Shown here one piece after another: positions 1 through 7,299 of a DNA stretch of 10,425 nt. The notes beneath the pieces were generated by a model. That model did not search any database. It was not told the DNA's origin and worked only from the letters and a program-made list of their open reading frames with translations. Both the position numbers and the translations under genes were made by a program. Numbering within the stretch: the stretch's first letter is position 1; each line of letters begins with the position of its first letter. This stretch comes from Prevotella sp. (lineage in GTDB: Bacteria > Bacteroidota > Bacteroidia > Bacteroidales > Bacteroidaceae). The stretch is taken from positions 1 through 10,425 of the forward strand of contig JAJPZE010000211.1 in assembly GCA_021204565.1 (NCBI GenBank), read 5' to 3'.

Positions 1-55
1 CGCTTTTACACTCTAAGAACGCCGCTTTTACACTCTAAGAACGCCGCTTTTACAC
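1..55. repeat. 22-bp tandem repeat, about 2.5 copies, cut by the window edge
   Basis: The unit CGCTTTTACACTCTAAGAACGC occurs at 1-22 and again, identically, at 23-44. A third copy breaks off after 11 bases at 45-55. The first copy starts at base 1, so the array may continue to the left. The unit length is not a multiple of three and the copies are directly abutting with no spacers, so this is a minisatellite-type tandem repeat and not a CRISPR array. I see no further copy elsewhere in the window. Its function is unknown; slippage-prone copy-number variation is an inference. Confidence 0.85.
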
Positions 56-317
56 AACACGGGAGAGGGATATGGCGGGGCATAAAGGGCAGAGCAGGGG
101 TATATGATGTGTGTCATGAGCGGATACGGTGCAAATTCGTCGGGCGTCCTCTCTCTGTGTTCGTTCTCTCTCCTCATCCTCAACATTTACATAATGTCGG
201 TTGCGCATCATTTCCGGGAATGGGGCGGGCGAGCCGGTGAATATGTTTGTTTGCGCTATTTTTGCAGGGTTATTGATTGATTTCTTATTATTTTTGCACC
301 GCATCTATTGCGAGGCT
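56..317. other. Non-coding stretch upstream of the PAP2 gene
   Basis: I find no convincing gene here. Frame 1 is open from the left edge to a TGA at 238-240, but its translation resembles no protein I know and it runs through the 22-bp repeat, whose length shifts frame. Positions 148-183 form a pyrimidine-rich tract (runs of CTCTCTCT and CTCTCTCC). Positions 245-296 are T-rich and in frame with the downstream gene, so they read as a hydrophobic N-terminal extension (residues such as FAGLLIDFLLFL) if an earlier start codon is used. I consider the region mainly a promoter and leader segment. Confidence 0.5.
289..296 (+). promoter_or_regulatory. Possible -7 promoter element for the five-gene run
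   Basis: TATTTTTG at 289-296 matches the Bacteroidota -7 consensus TAnnTTTG. It lies 21 bp before the preferred start codon of the PAP2 gene at 318, so transcription would begin around 300-303. The nearest upstream TTTG (261-264) is 24 bp away, longer than the usual 19-21 bp, so the -33 half is weak. A second TATTTTTG at 257-264 has no well-placed TTTG upstream. T-rich DNA makes chance matches easy. Confidence 0.3.
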
Positions 318-1019
318 ATGACAGACTTCAATGTGGTTACTCAGTCGTTCGATTTGCCGGTTATGCAGGTGTTGCAGGGCACGTCGTCGCTCTATCTCGA
401 CCGTTTAGTACTTGTACTCACGTCGGCTTATACGTGGATACCGCTATATATTGCGTTGACGTATATGGTTCTGAGGAGCGAGCGAACCTTATCCCGGACT
501 TTGCCGGTTGTTGTGTTTTGTTTGCTTTCCGTGGGGATGGCGAGTTTGCTTGCTGACCAGGTGATGAAACCCTTTTTTATGCGCTATCGTCCGGGTCAGG
601 ACATGATGTTGAAATATACGATAGATGTGGTGAATAACTATCGCGGAAGCCGTTATGGTTTCGTGTCGGCTCACGCGGGCAACACTATGGCGTGCGCGGT
701 GTTCTTTTGTCTGCTTGTGCGGAACAGATTGTTCACTTGCGTGATGTTGTTCTGGTCGTTGCTCAATTGTTACACCCGTATTTATCTCGGCGTGCATTAT
801 CCGAGCGATGTTCTCGGGGGTATTTGTTTAGGCGTCATATGCGGTTCGGCGGTGTACGTCATCTACCGTCTTGCGTCGAGAAAGATTATCGTCCGCCCGG
901 CGTTTGTGTCGAAGCGGTACACTTCGTCCGGCTTTATTGTCGACGACGTGTATATAGCGGCGATAACGTTAGTGTTGTTGATGATGTACGCGATGTTCCG
1001 CGCGATATTTGAAATATAG
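318..1019 (+). CDS. PAP2-family membrane phosphatase
   Basis: This is an integral membrane acid phosphatase of the PAP2 (phosphatidic acid phosphatase type 2) superfamily, 233 aa from the ATG at 318. Such enzymes remove phosphate from lipid phosphates such as undecaprenyl pyrophosphate, phosphatidic acid or phosphatidylglycerol phosphate; the substrate cannot be told from sequence. All three catalytic motifs are visible: K84 and R91-P92 (KPFFMRYRP), SAH at 117-119 in place of the usual PSGH, and R154, H160 and D164 in TRIYLGVHYPSD. Several hydrophobic segments flank them, and a final one ends at the C-terminus. The start at 318 gives the usual Bacteroidales length and places the N-terminus as in relatives. 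ATG 243 or TTG 201 would add 25 or 39 residues, including a hydrophobic stretch that may only reflect T-rich promoter DNA. The TAG stop is 4 bp before queA, which suggests co-transcription. Confidence 0.88.
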   Translation: MTDFNVVTQSFDLPVMQVLQGTSSLYLDRLVLVLTSAYTWIPLYIALTYMVLRSERTLSRTLPVVVFCLLSVGMASLLADQVMKPFFMRYRPGQDMMLKYTIDVVNNYRGSRYGFVSAHAGNTMACAVFFCLLVRNRLFTCVMLFWSLLNCYTRIYLGVHYPSDVLGGICLGVICGSAVYVIYRLASRKIIVRPAFVSKRYTSSGFIVDDVYIAAITLVLLMMYAMFRAIFEI

Positions 1020-1023
1020 AGTT

Positions 1024-2241
1024 ATGAGCGGTCCCGAGCATATACGAATTGCCGATTACGACTATCCCCTGCCCGACGGGCGCATAGCTAAATTCCCGTT
1101 GGAGCGGCGTGATGACGCGAAGTTGCTTGTCTACAAGCACGGCGAAATCACGTCTTCGGTATTCCGGGACGTATGTAATTATTTGCCGCATGACGCGCTG
1201 ATGGTGATGAACAACACGCGGGTTATACAGGCGCGCATACATTTCCGCAAGGCGACGGGCGCGCTCATAGAGGTCTTTCTCTTGGAACCTGCCGAGCCGG
1301 CTGACTACGAACGGATGTTCGAAGCCAAAGGAACATGCAGCTGGGCTTGCCTTGTGGGTAATCTGAAGAAATGGAGAGAGGGGACGTTGTGCCGGCAAGA
1401 GGACAGTACGAAAGGTCGCGTTACTCTTCGAGCCACACGGGGAGAGACGCGGGGCACGTCGCAGATAGTGGCGTTCGACTGGGATAACGCGGAGCTTAAC
1501 TGGGCGGACGTGTTGGAAATAGCGGGGGAGTTACCCATCCCCCCATATCTAAACCGCGCGGCGGAAGAGGCTGACAAGACGACGTATCAGACGGTTTACT
1601 CGAAGATAAAGGGTTCTGTCGCCGCGCCGACAGCGGGTTTGCACTTCACTCCGGAGACGCTCGCGGCGGTTGACAGGCACGGCATACATCGCGAAGAGAT
1701 AACGTTGCACGTCGGGGCGGGCACGTTCCGTCCTGTTAAGAGCGAAGAGATAGCGGGGCACGAGATGCATACGGAATACATTGCGGTGCATCGCGAAACG
1801 GTCGGGAGCTTGCTTCGTTACGGGGCGAAGGCGATAGCTGTCGGCACGACAACCGTCCGCACGCTCGAGAGCCTCTATTATATCGGATTGAAATTGCACG
1901 CGAACCCCGATTTGAAAGAGGAGGAGTTAGCGGTCGGGCAATGGGTTCCTTACGAAACGGAGAGCGCATTATCCGCGCAGGAAGCATTGCAATCGTTGCT
2001 CGCATATATGGATAATAACGGGTTGGACGTGCTTCATACGTCGACGCAAATCATTATCGTGCCGGGATATAAGTACAAGATTGTCAATGCTTTAATTACG
2101 AATTTTCATCAGCCGAAGAGCACTCTGCTTCTGCTTGTAAGCGCGTTTATCGGCGATGATTGGCGGCGCGTGTACCGCTTCGCATTGGATAATGATTATC
2201 GTTTCCTTAGTTACGGCGACGCTTGTTTGTTAATTCCTTAA
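1024..2241 (+). CDS. queA: S-adenosylmethionine:tRNA ribosyltransferase-isomerase (QueA), long form
   Basis: This cytosolic enzyme transfers and isomerises the ribosyl part of S-adenosylmethionine onto preQ1 in tRNA, giving epoxyqueuosine, the penultimate step of queuosine synthesis for GUN anticodons. It has 405 aa against about 350 in the well-known QueA proteins. Family blocks visible in order are NNTRV (63-67), LPIPPY (170-175), APTAGLHF (201-208), LHVGAGTF (228-235), HEMHTEY (246-252), GTTTVR (274-279) and TNFHQPKSTL (359-368). The extra length lies mostly between about 284 and 338, where roughly 35-40 residues are inserted before TQIIIVPGY. From memory, several Bacteroidales carry both a standard QueA and a longer paralogue; this matches the longer type, so an altered role cannot be excluded. 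The ATG at 1024 is preferred over an in-frame TTG at 1009 that would overlap the PAP2 gene. No Shine-Dalgarno is seen. The next gene starts 5 bp after the stop. Confidence 0.9.
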   Translation: MSGPEHIRIADYDYPLPDGRIAKFPLERRDDAKLLVYKHGEITSSVFRDVCNYLPHDALMVMNNTRVIQARIHFRKATGALIEVFLLEPAEPADYERMFEAKGTCSWACLVGNLKKWREGTLCRQEDSTKGRVTLRATRGETRGTSQIVAFDWDNAELNWADVLEIAGELPIPPYLNRAAEEADKTTYQTVYSKIKGSVAAPTAGLHFTPETLAAVDRHGIHREEITLHVGAGTFRPVKSEEIAGHEMHTEYIAVHRETVGSLLRYGAKAIAVGTTTVRTLESLYYIGLKLHANPDLKEEELAVGQWVPYETESALSAQEALQSLLAYMDNNGLDVLHTSTQIIIVPGYKYKIVNALITNFHQPKSTLLLLVSAFIGDDWRRVYRFALDNDYRFLSYGDACLLIP

Positions 2242-2246
2242 ACGTT

Positions 2247-3308
2247 ATGATTAAGATTGGAGATAAGGTCAGGTTCTTAAACGAGACGGGCGGAGGGCGC
2301 GTTACGGGTTTTAAGAAAGGGAATATTGTTCTTGTTGAGGATGAGGACGGCTTTGAGATACCTGTGCTTATAAGTAATGTTGTCGCGGTTGAGAGCGACG
2401 ATTACGGCACGCCGAAGCCGGTTGCTCCGCCGCAGAAACCCGCCGATAACGACGAAGACTACGACCCTGCGGATAGGGAAGTAACGTTCAAAGCTCCCGT
2501 CGAGGAGCGCAAGGGCGGCGACAAGCTCTCGGCATATCTTGCGTTTGTGCCGGCGAATGCCAAGGAATTTACGACCACGAGCTTTGATTGTTACTTCGTT
2601 AACGACTCCAATTATTATCTCCGCTACGTATGTCTGAGAGCGGAGAACGGCAATGCGCAGCTGTGGCGCGAGGGGGAGACGGAGCCCAATACCAAGGAGT
2701 TGATTGCCGGGATACGCCGTGAGGAGCTGAACGATTTCGACCGTCTGACCGTTCAGGCGATTGCATACAAGCGCGGCAAACCTTATATTCCCAAACCCGT
2801 GATAAATGTTCAGCTGCGTTTCGAGGCGGTAAAGTTTTACAAGCTTCATACGTTCGCGGAGAACGATTTCTTCGAGCAACCGGCGTTGTTATATACTATT
2901 GTAGAGAATGATATACATGTTCGTCCGCTCGTCGTCGACCCGAAAGAGCTTCAAAAAGAGATGATGGCGAAACGCGCGGACGCGGAACCGAAGAAGATAA
3001 AAGAGGTCAGACGCAAGGGTAAAGACGAGGTCGTGGTGATTGATTTGCACGCCGGCGAGTTGCTCGAGACTACGGCGGGGATGTCGAACGGCGACATTCT
3101 CAACTATCAGCTCAAAGTTTTCAACGACACTCTTGCGGAGTACGGCGCGAAGAAAGGTCAGAAGATAATCTTCATCCACGGCAAAGGCGAGGGCGTATTG
3201 CGCCGCTCCATCATCAATCAACTCAACTATAAATACAAGAAATACCAGTATCAGGACGCGTCGTTTGCCGAGTATGGTTACGGTGCGACGCAGGTTACGA
3301 TTAAATAA
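2247..3308 (+). CDS. DUF2027 and Smr-domain protein
   Basis: The protein has 353 aa. The N-terminus (MIKIGDKVRFLNETGGGRVTGF, residues 1-22) is the characteristic start of Bacteroidota DUF2027 proteins and looks like a small barrel of the KOW/SH3 type. Residues 55-90 are a charged, proline-containing linker. Residues about 93-230 form a beta-rich middle domain typical of this family. Residues 235-262 are lysine-rich and probably exposed. The C-terminal Smr (MutS2-related) domain covers about 263-353, with DLHAGEL (266-272) and HGKGEG (311-316), the motifs associated with nuclease activity in Smr proteins. There is no signal peptide, so it is probably cytosolic. Smr proteins elsewhere act on branched DNA or on mRNA and stalled ribosomes; which applies here is unknown. 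The ATG at 2247 is 5 bp after queA, and the stop is 10 bp before nadE. Confidence 0.88.
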   Translation: MIKIGDKVRFLNETGGGRVTGFKKGNIVLVEDEDGFEIPVLISNVVAVESDDYGTPKPVAPPQKPADNDEDYDPADREVTFKAPVEERKGGDKLSAYLAFVPANAKEFTTTSFDCYFVNDSNYYLRYVCLRAENGNAQLWREGETEPNTKELIAGIRREELNDFDRLTVQAIAYKRGKPYIPKPVINVQLRFEAVKFYKLHTFAENDFFEQPALLYTIVENDIHVRPLVVDPKELQKEMMAKRADAEPKKIKEVRRKGKDEVVVIDLHAGELLETTAGMSNGDILNYQLKVFNDTLAEYGAKKGQKIIFIHGKGEGVLRRSIINQLNYKYKKYQYQDASFAEYGYGATQVTIK

Positions 3309-3318
3309 AACGCGGTTT

Positions 3319-5202
3319 ATGAGGAATTACGGATTTGTTAAAGCCGGCTCCGCCATCCCGTCCGTGCGCGTTGCCGACGTGGATTATAATGTCCGGCAGA
3401 TAAAGTTGTTAATAGACAAAGCGGCGGAACGAGGCGTTGAGATATTGTGTTTCCCGGAGCTGTGCATTACCGGTTACACTTGTCAGGATCTCTTCCGCAG
3501 CACCGGACTGCTTGACTCCGCCGCCGCGGCAATAGACGACTTGCAAAGTTATTGCCGCGATCTGCCGATGGCGGTTATAGCCGGAGCGCCGGTCAGAAAG
3601 GGCAACCGGCTCGCCAACACGGCGGTTATCTTCGCCGGGAACGCGAGGTACACGGTTGAGAAAACGCATTACCCGAACTACGGGGAGTTTTATGAGCGGC
3701 GTTGGTTTGCCCCGTCGTGCGTTGGCGAACGTCCGAAGATATTCGAAATGAAGTCGGGAGAGAGGTTCGCCGTAGAGATATGCGAGGATCTCTGGTCGCC
3801 CGTACAGCCGAGCTCGCAGTTGGCTGTTGCCGGGGCGGACATCATCTTCAACCTCTCCGCCACGGACGAATTAGTGGGCAAGCACCAATATCTTCTCTCT
3901 CTTCTTGCCGGTCAAAGCGCGCGCTGCATTGCCGGATATGTTTACAGCTCCGCAGGTTTCGGGGAGAGCACGCAGGACGTGGTTTACGGCGGAAACGCGC
4001 TCATATACGAGAACGGCTTACAACTTGCGCGGAGCGAGCGCTTCTTGGCCGGCGCGCAACTTATCGTTGCGCAGATTGATATAGAGCGTCTCAGGGCGGA
4101 GCGGCGGACAAACACCACGTTCGCAAATATTGCCGGGCAAGCCGAAAGTGTTGATATAGAGCGGCTTGACATAGATTTAAGCAACACGGGTTTCAAACTC
4201 GAACGGCTGTATAACCCTCATCCGTTCATCCCCAAAGCGGACGATATGGCGGCCGTCTGCAATGAAATATTCAGCATTCAGGTAATGGGGCTCGTCAAAC
4301 GGCTTACGCATACTCTCTGCCGTAATGTTGTAATCGGCATCAGCGGAGGCTTGGATTCAACTCTCGCCTTATTGGTTTGCGTCGCCGCATTCGATAAGTT
4401 GGGCATTGAGCGAACGGGCATACACGGCATTACGATGCCCGGTTTCGGCACGACTGACCGCACCCGCTCCAATGCCGCAGCGATGATGACGTCGCTCGGC
4501 ATTTCCTGTCGGGAGATACCTATTTGCGCCGCAGTGGAGCAACACTTTAAGGACATAGGGCACGATAAGGATGTTCACGACATTACGTATGAGAACTCGC
4601 AGGCCCGTTACCGTACGATGTTGCTTATGGATATTGCCAATCAGACGGGCGGACTTGTAATAGGCACGGGCGATTTATCGGAGCTCGCGTTGGGCTGGTG
4701 CACTTATAACGGCGACCATATATCTATGTATAACGTTAATGTCGGCGTGCCGAAGACGCTTGTTAAATATCTTGTCGGTTATTTTGCGGATACTAATGCC
4801 GACGCGGCAACACGGGCGACGCTTCGCGATATCATAGATACGCCGATCTCTCCGGAGCTGATACCCGCCGCCAAAGACGGGCGGATAGAGCAGCGGACGG
4901 AAGATATTCTCGGTCCGTATGAGCTTCACGACTTCTTCTTATATCATTTTCTGCGCTTCGGGTTCTCGAAAGAGAAGCTCCTCTTGCTTGCCTGTCGCGC
5001 TTTTGACGGAGAGCTCGGTCCGCGTTACGACAAGGATACAATCAGCCATTACCTTAATGTTTTCCTCCGCCGTTTCTTTGCCCAGCAGTTCAAACGGTCG
5101 TGTTTGCCCGACGGTCCGAAGGTGGGTTCAGTCAGCCTCTCCCCCCGCGGCGACTGGCGTATGCCGAGCGATGCCGCCCCGTCGCTGTGGCTTAAAGATT
5201 AA
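3319..5202 (+). CDS. nadE: Glutamine-dependent NAD+ synthase
   Basis: This cytosolic two-domain enzyme amidates nicotinic acid adenine dinucleotide to NAD+ using ATP and ammonia released from glutamine, the last step of NAD synthesis. It has 627 aa, in the normal range for the glutamine-dependent long form. The N-terminal nitrilase-type amidase domain (about 1-290) carries the Glu-Lys-Cys triad: E47 in FPEL, K115 in VEKTHYPNYGEF and C155 in EICEDLW. The C-terminal synthetase domain (about 310-627) carries the ATP pyrophosphatase loop SGGLDS (342-347) and GTGDLSELALGW (449-460). The C-terminus has the family-typical KVGSVSLSPRGDWRMPSDA. All key residues are intact. The ATG at 3319 gives an N-terminus (MRNYGFVKAGSAIPSVRVAD) that fits relatives; an in-frame upstream start at 3265 would overlap the Smr gene. 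The gene lies 10 bp after that gene and 20 bp before the peptidase. Confidence 0.95.
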   Translation: MRNYGFVKAGSAIPSVRVADVDYNVRQIKLLIDKAAERGVEILCFPELCITGYTCQDLFRSTGLLDSAAAAIDDLQSYCRDLPMAVIAGAPVRKGNRLANTAVIFAGNARYTVEKTHYPNYGEFYERRWFAPSCVGERPKIFEMKSGERFAVEICEDLWSPVQPSSQLAVAGADIIFNLSATDELVGKHQYLLSLLAGQSARCIAGYVYSSAGFGESTQDVVYGGNALIYENGLQLARSERFLAGAQLIVAQIDIERLRAERRTNTTFANIAGQAESVDIERLDIDLSNTGFKLERLYNPHPFIPKADDMAAVCNEIFSIQVMGLVKRLTHTLCRNVVIGISGGLDSTLALLVCVAAFDKLGIERTGIHGITMPGFGTTDRTRSNAAAMMTSLGISCREIPICAAVEQHFKDIGHDKDVHDITYENSQARYRTMLLMDIANQTGGLVIGTGDLSELALGWCTYNGDHISMYNVNVGVPKTLVKYLVGYFADTNADAATRATLRDIIDTPISPELIPAAKDGRIEQRTEDILGPYELHDFFLYHFLRFGFSKEKLLLLACRAFDGELGPRYDKDTISHYLNVFLRRFFAQQFKRSCLPDGPKVGSVSLSPRGDWRMPSDAAPSLWLKD

Positions 5203-5222
5203 ATAAACATACATCTTAATAT

Positions 5223-7181
5223 ATGTCTGACGATAAATCGGAATTTCAATACACGGACGAACGCTTTGCCGACATACAGATGTTGCGTTACCGCCTCAAA
5301 GGATTCAAGCTTCTGACGTTGCGTCAAAAGAGACTCGTTTATTATCTTTCGCAAGCGACATTATGCGGCAGAGACATCACTTTCGACCAATTCGGAGCGT
5401 ACAACTTATTAATCCGCAAGACGCTCGAAGCCGTGTATTTATATTGCGGAGCGGATATCCGGCAGTCGGAGGAGTTCGCTTTATTAACGGTTTATCTCAA
5501 GCGTGTTTGGTTCTCCTCCGGCATTCATCACCATTATAACCAAACGAAGTTCGAGCCCGGATTTAGCGAGACGTTCTTCCGCCGCGCCGTTTTGTCCGTG
5601 CCGGAGAATAAGTTGCCTTTAACCGAAGGGCGGACGGCGGAGAGCTTATTAGACGAAATTGCGCCGGTGATGTTCCGCCCCGACGTTATGCCGAAGCGGG
5701 TTTACACCGACGGGGGCGCGGATCTGCTGGCTTCTTCGGCGTGCAATTATTACAGAGGAGTTACGCAGGCGGAGGCGGAGAACTATTATACGGCGTTGCG
5801 CTCTTCCGCCACGGATAAAGACGCGATGCCCTCTTACGGGCTGAACACAACCCTCGTAAAGGAGGGCGGAGCTATCCGCGAGCTGACGTGGAGCGCGTCG
5901 GGCGTGTATTCGGAACAGATACGGCATATAATCTTTTGGCTCGAAAAGGCGCTTGCGGAGAGCGAGAACGCGGAGCAAGAGAAGGTGATTCGCTTGCTGA
6001 TCGAATACTATACGTCGGGCGACTTGCGCGTTTTCGACAAGTATTCGATTGCCTGGACGGCGGCGAAAGCGGGGCGCATCGATTTCATAAACGGATTTAT
6101 AGAGGTGTACGGCGACCCGCTCGGGATAAAAGGCTCGTGGGAAGGGATAGTGCATTACAAGGACCTTGACGCGACCGAACGTACGCGGAAGATTTGCGAA
6201 AACGCACAATGGTTTGAGGATAACAGCCCCGTTGACCCCCGTTTTCGCAAGCCCGTGGTGCGCGGCGTGTCGGCAAATGTTGTCTGCGCGGCAATGTTAG
6301 GCGGAGATGAATATCCCGCTTCGGCAATCGGCATCAACCTTCCCAACGCCGATTGGATACGCGCGCGGTACGGCAGCAAGTCGGTTACAATCGGCAATTT
6401 GACCGAAGCGTACAACCGCGCGGCGCGGGGGAGCGGCTTTCGCGAGGAGTTCGTCGGCGACGCGAACATCATTAAGATGATTGACTTTTACGGCGACAGC
6501 TGCGATGATTTGCATACCGACCTGCACGAATGCTTGGGTCACGGCAGCGGCAGGCTGTTGCCCGGCACGCCGCCGAACGCGCTCCGGTCGTACGCGAGCG
6601 TGATTGAAGAGGCGCGTGCCGATTTGTTCGCCCTTTATTTTCTTGCCGACCCGAAGCTTGTCGAGTTGGGTTTGTTGCCGAACGAAGAGGCGTATAAGGC
6701 GGGGTATTATACGTATCTGCTCAATGGTTTGCTGACTCAATCGGTGCGTATCCCCGCCGGAGGGCGGATTGAAGAGGCGCACATGCGGAACAGGGCGTTA
6801 ATTGCCCGCCGGGTGAAGGAAAGGAGTGGCGGTGCGGTTGCTCTCGTCCGGCGCGACGGGAAGGCATATTTAGAGATAAATGATTATACGCTCCTGCGCC
6901 GCCTTTTCGCGGAATTGCTTGCCGAAATACAGCGTATAAAGAGCGAAGGAGACTACGACGCGGCACGTCGCTTAATAGAGGAGTACGCGGTAAAGCTCGA
7001 CACAAAGCTTCACGAAGAGATGCTCCGCCGCTACGCCGCCATCGATATTGCGCCGTATAAAGGCTTTATCAATCCCGTCCTGCGCCCCGTGCTCGACAAT
7101 CAAAACAATATAACCGACATTATTGCGGATTACTCCGAGAGTTATACCGACCAGATGTTGCGCTACGGCAGAGAGTATTAA
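5223..7181 (+). CDS. Dipeptidyl peptidase III, zinc metallopeptidase family M49
   Basis: This enzyme releases dipeptides from the N-terminus of oligopeptides using one zinc ion. It has 652 aa, close to other bacterial M49 enzymes. The zinc motif is HECLGH (435-440), the five-spacing HExxGH form unique to M49, with catalytic E436 and ligands H435 and H440. The second motif is EEARAD (462-467), with E463 as the third ligand by alignment to known DPP III. The same HECLGH variant occurs in the characterised Bacteroides thetaiotaomicron enzyme. No signal peptide or lipobox is present at the N-terminus (MSDDKSEFQYTDERFADI), so a cytosolic role in peptide turnover is likely. It is the last of the five closely spaced genes. 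I see no strong terminator in 7182-7263: only a 5-bp stem (7205-7209 with 7232-7236) with a long T-rich loop. Confidence 0.93.
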   Translation: MSDDKSEFQYTDERFADIQMLRYRLKGFKLLTLRQKRLVYYLSQATLCGRDITFDQFGAYNLLIRKTLEAVYLYCGADIRQSEEFALLTVYLKRVWFSSGIHHHYNQTKFEPGFSETFFRRAVLSVPENKLPLTEGRTAESLLDEIAPVMFRPDVMPKRVYTDGGADLLASSACNYYRGVTQAEAENYYTALRSSATDKDAMPSYGLNTTLVKEGGAIRELTWSASGVYSEQIRHIIFWLEKALAESENAEQEKVIRLLIEYYTSGDLRVFDKYSIAWTAAKAGRIDFINGFIEVYGDPLGIKGSWEGIVHYKDLDATERTRKICENAQWFEDNSPVDPRFRKPVVRGVSANVVCAAMLGGDEYPASAIGINLPNADWIRARYGSKSVTIGNLTEAYNRAARGSGFREEFVGDANIIKMIDFYGDSCDDLHTDLHECLGHGSGRLLPGTPPNALRSYASVIEEARADLFALYFLADPKLVELGLLPNEEAYKAGYYTYLLNGLLTQSVRIPAGGRIEEAHMRNRALIARRVKERSGGAVALVRRDGKAYLEINDYTLLRRLFAELLAEIQRIKSEGDYDAARRLIEEYAVKLDTKLHEEMLRRYAAIDIAPYKGFINPVLRPVLDNQNNITDIIADYSESYTDQMLRYGREY

Positions 7182-7263
7182 AACGGGTATAAGTAACCAT
7201 ATCGGCGCGCTCTTGTTTTTCACTGCATCGACGCGCGGGGGAACAAATTTAATTAAGTTATAT

Positions 7264-7294
7264 TTTGTAGATATAATAAATGTATCTACCTTTG
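7264..7294 (+). promoter_or_regulatory. Bacteroidota-type promoter (TTTG-N19-TAnnTTTG)
   Basis: TTTG at 7264-7267 (-33 element) is followed after exactly 19 bp by TACCTTTG at 7287-7294 (-7 element, consensus TAnnTTTG). It sits in an AT-rich stretch (7245-7285). This is the best promoter match I found in the window, and transcription would start near 7299-7302. No TAnnTTTG occurs between here and the OmpA-family start codon at 7771, so this promoter probably drives that gene through a leader of about 470 nt, or drives a separate RNA. Confidence 0.72.
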
Positions 7295-7299
7295 CCGAC

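Noticed and set aside
1..55. CRISPR array.
   Set aside because: The repeats are 22 bp and directly abutting with no spacers, and no cas gene is present.
1..240. Frame 1 on the + strand is open from the left edge to a TGA at 238-240, possibly the end of an upstream gene.
   Set aside because: It passes through a 22-bp repeat that shifts frame with each copy, the translation has no recognisable domain, and the region is C+T-rich, which lowers stop frequency.
201..317. N-terminal extension of the PAP2 protein from TTG 201 or ATG 243.
   Set aside because: It would exceed the usual family length, lies over a promoter-like T-rich stretch, and the family N-terminus aligns with the ATG at 318. A transcription start mapped upstream of 243 would reopen it.
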